This document shows, one piece after another, positions 5,751 through 7,987 of a DNA stretch of 7,987 nt; positions within the stretch are counted from its first letter, which is position 1; the number at the start of each line of letters is the position of its first letter. The notes below the pieces were generated by a model. The model made no database searches, was not told the origin of the DNA, and worked only from the letters and a program-made list of their open reading frames with translations. The translations under genes and the position numbers were made by a program. Source of the stretch: an uncultured Clostridia bacterium. GTDB taxonomy: Bacteria; Bacillota; Clostridia; TANB77; CAG-465. The stretch lies in NCBI GenBank assembly GCA_934130325.1, contig CAKOYA010000039.1:1-7987 (forward strand), given 5' to 3'.

Positions 5751-5824
5751 GCATTACCTCTATTAATTTATAATTTTGTTGAAATTTGGCGAATTGTGTT
5801 AAGAATAAATTTTTTTTGAGCATG

Positions 5825-5876
5825 GGTGGACTTAATTTCTGGAAGATTTCTAGGTTATTAGTGTCCACCTTTTGTT
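5825..5876 (+). terminator. Terminator of the SipW/TasA-like operon
   Basis: GGTGGAC (5825-5831) pairs with GTCCACC (5863-5869). The stem extends after a small internal loop (TAAT 5833-5836 with ATTA 5857-5860), and an inner CTGGAA/TTCTAG helix closes the top. It is followed by TTTTGTT. It lies about 75 nt after the last stop and before a new promoter, so it most likely ends the five-gene transcript. The stretch 5751-5824 holds nothing else identifiable. Confidence 0.75.
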
Positions 5877-5905
5877 ATTACGAATTAAAATTGTTATTAT
5901 ATATC

Positions 5906-5934
5906 TGGACATTGTGTTTAATTTGTGCTATTAT
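5906..5934 (+). promoter_or_regulatory. Promoter of tRNA-Gln(CUG) and probably the downstream phosphatase gene
   Basis: TGGACA (5906-5911), a 17-bp spacer and TATTAT (5929-5934). Predicted start near 5941, about 23 nt before the tRNA. No separate promoter with a recognisable -35 box is seen between the tRNA and the gene at 6099. Confidence 0.65.
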
Positions 5935-5963
5935 AAATTTGCTTTTAATTGAAAAGTATATTT

Positions 5964-6038
5964 TGGGGTATCGCCAAGTGGTAAGGCATCGGACTCTGAC
6001 TCCGACATTCCTGTGTTCGAATCACAGTACCCCAGCCA
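5964..6038 (+). tRNA. tRNA-Gln (anticodon CUG)
   Basis: The acceptor stem TGGGGTA (5964-5970) pairs with TACCCCA (6028-6034). The D stem is GCC/GGC. The anticodon stem is TCGGA/TCCGA (5989-5993/6001-6005) with loop CTCTGAC, giving anticodon CTG (5996-5998). The T arm is CTGTG-TTCGAAT-CACAG (6011-6027), and CCA is encoded (6036-6038). It reads only CAG, complementing tRNA-Gln(UUG) at 7-81, with which it shares the D-arm and T-loop sequences. No terminator follows before the next gene. Confidence 0.96.
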
Positions 6039-6098
6039 ATAATTAAATATCTTTATAATTGCAAACAACTAATAATGAAGTTAAGGAGTAATATTAAT

Positions 6099-6887
6099 AT
6101 GGAAGAATATTTAGAATTTGCAAAGGATATAGCATATCAGGCAGGCAAAATAATGATTAAATATTTTGAGCAAAATAACGGTGCCAGTTATAAAGGAGAT
6201 AAAACAATTGTAACTATTGCTGACACAGAAATAAATTCATATTTAATTAAAAAAGTGAAAGAAAAATATCCAACTCATGCAGTAGACGGAGAAGAAGAAC
6301 AAGAGGGAAAAAGTAACTTTGTATGGGTATGTGATCCAGTAGATGGAACTGCTATGTATGCTAGACATATACCTGTGGCAGTATTTTCACTGGCATTAGT
6401 CATTGATGGAAATCCAAGTGTTGGAGTAGTTTATGATCCTTTTACAGATAGTTTATATTCTGCTATAAAAGGAAAAGGAGCATATAAAAATAATAGAGAA
6501 ATATCGGTAAATAATTATAGCTTAGATGATATAAAAACAGTTTGTCATTGTGATATGTGGTCAAAAGCAAAATATAATGTTTGCAAAGTATTTGAAGAAT
6601 TAAGAAAAAAGACTAGATTAAATGATATAGGAAGTATTGCAAGAGCTAGTTGTTGTGTGGCTACAGGAGATTATAGTTTGACAATTTTTACTGGAACAGA
6701 GCATAAACATTGTGATATTGCTGCTGTCAAACTTATTGTTGAAGAAGCAGGAGGAAAGGTAACTGATTTATTTGGAAATGATCAAAGATATGATAGAAGT
6801 ATAAAAGGTGCAGTGATAAGTAATGGAATAGTACATGATGAAGTTATAGAAATAATAAAAAAATATATTATTAATGAAGAAGTATAA
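6099..6887 (+). CDS. Inositol-monophosphatase-family phosphatase
   Basis: This 262-aa cytoplasmic enzyme of the Mg-dependent IMPase superfamily removes phosphate from small sugar or nucleotide phosphates. The metal-binding motifs are in order: GEEE (64-67, metal ligand E65), WVCDPVDGT (76-84, canonical WVIDPIDGT, with D79 and D82) and CDIAAVKLIVEEAGG (205-219, ligand D206). GVVYDPFTDSLYSAIKGKGAY (109-129) is the usual core strand pair. Length is normal for the family. The substrate cannot be told: myo-inositol-1-phosphate, fructose-1,6-bisphosphate, histidinol phosphate and 3'-phosphoadenosine phosphates are all used by relatives. The ATG at 6099 is chosen over one at 6075 because AAGGAG (6083-6088) fits only the former. 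It starts 60 bp after tRNA-Gln(CUG), and the two appear to share a transcript. Confidence 0.92.
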   Translation: MEEYLEFAKDIAYQAGKIMIKYFEQNNGASYKGDKTIVTIADTEINSYLIKKVKEKYPTHAVDGEEEQEGKSNFVWVCDPVDGTAMYARHIPVAVFSLALVIDGNPSVGVVYDPFTDSLYSAIKGKGAYKNNREISVNNYSLDDIKTVCHCDMWSKAKYNVCKVFEELRKKTRLNDIGSIARASCCVATGDYSLTIFTGTEHKHCDIAAVKLIVEEAGGKVTDLFGNDQRYDRSIKGAVISNGIVHDEVIEIIKKYIINEEV

Positions 6888-7058
6888 AAATGATAATAGA
6901 AGAGAGAGTTTCAGAAAGAGATTTTTGGTAATTTGAAGGAATAACGAATGCAATTTTTAAATTGTAACAGTTTTTTTGTTTATATCTAATATAGATAGTA
7001 TGTAATACTTTATTATTCCTTGAATATATGAGTGCATGAGGTAGCATAAAAATAGCGT
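6888..7058. other. Non-coding stretch with an inverted-repeat-bounded structured segment
   Basis: No convincing gene is seen. TTGAAGGAATAA (6933-6944) is matched 11/12 by the complement of 7013-7024. Between them lie three small hairpins: CAATTT/AAATTG (6951-6964), TATCTA/TAGATA (6983-6997) and AGTAT/ATACT (6997-7009). A seven-T run at 6971-6977 follows the first hairpin by six bases and could serve as a weak terminator for the phosphatase gene. The segment could be a decayed miniature element or a structured 3' end. Confidence 0.35.
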
Positions 7059-7076
7059 TTGTCTAAATTGTCTAAA
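7059..7076. promoter_or_regulatory. Tandem 9-bp direct repeat upstream of the -35 (candidate operator)
   Basis: TTGTCTAAA occurs twice back to back (7059-7067 and 7068-7076), ending 13 bp before the -35 box of the DUF1523-type gene. The following TTTGTAAAA (7077-7085) looks like a weaker third copy. The 9-bp pitch is close to one helical turn, and the position just upstream of -35 suits an activator. No regulator is known. Confidence 0.4.
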
Positions 7077-7089
7077 TTTGTAAAAATGT

Positions 7090-7118
7090 TTGAATTATAT
7101 TAGGAAATGTGTTAAAAT
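7090..7118 (+). promoter_or_regulatory. Promoter of the DUF1523-type gene
   Basis: TTGAAT (7090-7095), a 17-bp spacer and TAAAAT (7113-7118). Predicted start near 7125. A short hairpin CTTGC-AAAC-GCAAG (7130-7143) would form at the very 5' end of the mRNA, just before the ribosome binding site. Confidence 0.65.
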
Positions 7119-7162
7119 AAATATAGTAACTTGCAAACGCAAGAAGATTAGGAGGAATTTAT

Positions 7163-7528
7163 ATGTATTACAGCAAGCGGTTATCAAAAAAACGGACTAT
7201 TGGAGCAATTGCAATTATTTTGGCAATTTTAATTGCTATACCTCTTTGCTCTAATTACTATTCTACAAAAACGTATACTGTAAGAGTAACAGACAAAGAT
7301 GTGAAAAACAGTGGCAATAGTTCTAAATATCTTGTATTTACGAAACTGACAAATGGTAAAACCAAAACATTTTGCATTCAGGATGATCTTTTTAAATTAA
7401 GATGGGATTCATCAGATGTATATGCAGATGTTGAAATTGGAGCTACATATGATATTGAAGTAATTGGGTGGCGTATTCCGTTTTTAAGTGCGTATGAAAA
7501 TATTATGAAATTCTCAAAAACAAAGTAA
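7163..7528 (+). CDS. Membrane-anchored DUF1523-family protein
   Basis: This 121-aa protein has a very basic start (SKRLSKKR), one membrane helix (about 12-30) and a small extracytoplasmic beta domain. The domain matches the DUF1523 pattern as I remember it: YTVRVTDKDVK (38-48), KYLVFT (55-60), an NGKTKTF strand (64-70), a D-x-L-F-K...SSDVY stretch (75-87), GATYDIEV (93-100) and the hallmark GWRIPFLSAYENI (102-114). The molecular function of the family is unknown. As I recall, members occur in both bacteria and phages. AGGAGG (7150-7155) is 7 nt before the ATG. It stands alone between its own promoter and a hairpin. Codons such as CGG, GCG and CCG are commoner than in neighbouring genes, which is compatible with transfer. 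Confidence 0.85.
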   Translation: MYYSKRLSKKRTIGAIAIILAILIAIPLCSNYYSTKTYTVRVTDKDVKNSGNSSKYLVFTKLTNGKTKTFCIQDDLFKLRWDSSDVYADVEIGATYDIEVIGWRIPFLSAYENIMKFSKTK

Positions 7529-7544
7529 TTTTTACTAGGAGAAA

Positions 7545-7584
7545 GCCCGGTTTAACTATAATTAGTTACCGGGTAATCTCTTTA
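7545..7584 (+). terminator. Hairpin terminator after the DUF1523-type gene
   Basis: CCCGGT (7546-7551) pairs with ACCGGG (7568-7573) and AACTA (7554-7558) with TAGTT (7563-7567), around a TAAT loop and a two-T bulge. The T-rich stretch that follows is interrupted (TAATCTCTTTATATTTT), so termination may be incomplete. It is only 17 nt beyond the stop codon, in the expected place. Confidence 0.7.
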
Positions 7585-7648
7585 TATTTTGTATGTAATT
7601 AATATAAAGGCTAACTAGATAGCTAGATTTTGAAAAAATTAAAAAAAA

Positions 7649-7695
7649 CTCTTGACAAAATTGATAATATGTTTTATAATCTTTTTTGTCAAGAG
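7649..7695. repeat. 12-bp perfect inverted repeat enclosing the tRNA-Gly promoter
   Basis: CTCTTGACAAAA (7649-7660) and TTTTGTCAAGAG (7684-7695) are perfect reverse complements around a 23-bp centre. The left arm contains the + strand -35. The right arm contains an identical TTGACA on the minus strand (7687-7692), which stands exactly 17 bp from a minus-strand TATTAT (7664-7669). The site is therefore a symmetric promoter pair facing both ways, or an operator placed on the promoter. Confidence 0.7.
7652..7680 (+). promoter_or_regulatory. Perfect-consensus promoter of the tRNA-Gly array
   Basis: TTGACA (7652-7657), exactly 17 bp, and TATAAT (7675-7680): a full match to the sigma-A consensus, typical of stable-RNA genes. 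Predicted start near 7687, about 13 nt before the first tRNA. Confidence 0.9.
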
Positions 7696-7699
7696 AAAT

Positions 7700-7773
<74 letters not shown>

Positions 7774-7805
7774 TATATTTTCTTGTTATATTTAATTTTA
7801 TATTT

Positions 7806-7879
<74 letters not shown>

Positions 7880-7911
7880 TATATTTTCTTGTTATATTTA
7901 ATTTTATATTT

Positions 7912-7985
<74 letters not shown>

Positions 7986-7987
7986 TA

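Noticed and set aside
5786..6046. Plus-strand open frame of 86 codons before the phosphatase gene
   Set aside because: It runs over the operon terminator, the tRNA promoter and all of tRNA-Gln(CUG), and has no ribosome binding site.
6768..6953. Minus-strand open frame of 61 codons opposite the phosphatase 3' end
   Set aside because: Phe/Ile/Leu/Tyr-rich shadow of AT-rich DNA with no motif and no start signal.

Overview
The window is AT-rich DNA, by eye about 70-75% A+T. It has near-consensus sigma-A promoters (TTGACA/TTTACA, 17-bp spacers, TATAAT), strong AGGAGG-type ribosome binding sites and U-tailed hairpin terminators. Trp is encoded by TGG and one gene ends in TGA, so the standard bacterial code is used. 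Together with a SipW/TasA-type secretion cassette, this points to a low-GC Firmicute, most likely a clostridial relative. The species cannot be named from the sequence alone. All protein genes are on the + strand.

Left part (1-2740): tRNA-Gln(UUG) with its terminator, then a promoter overlapped by an inverted repeat. This drives a two-gene operon of unrecognised proteins (264-899 and 901-1359) that look somewhat less AT-rich than their surroundings. A cluster of hairpins and a GC-rich palindrome follows. A new promoter then drives birA (biotin-protein ligase lacking the repressor domain) and a small four-helix membrane protein of the TIGR04086/DUF3792 type.

Centre (2795-5876): the most interesting unit. 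A clear promoter and a ~210-nt leader precede five tightly packed genes: a TasA/camelysin-like secreted protein, a very short SipW-type (ER-type Ser/His) signal peptidase, a third secreted or membrane-anchored protein, a diverged paralogue of the first protein, and a small Ig-like exported protein. A hairpin terminator closes the unit. The simplest reading is a self-contained export system for a surface fibre or matrix: SipW processes the exported subunits, the two paralogues are candidate major and minor subunits, and the other two are accessory parts.

Right part (5900-7987): a promoter drives tRNA-Gln(CUG), apparently read through into an inositol-monophosphatase-family gene. Next comes a structured non-coding stretch, then a DUF1523-type membrane-anchored protein whose promoter has a tandem 9-bp repeat just upstream. 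The window ends with a perfect TTGACA-N17-TATAAT promoter embedded in a 12-bp inverted repeat, driving three identical 106-bp units, each carrying one tRNA-Gly(UCC); the array may continue past the end.
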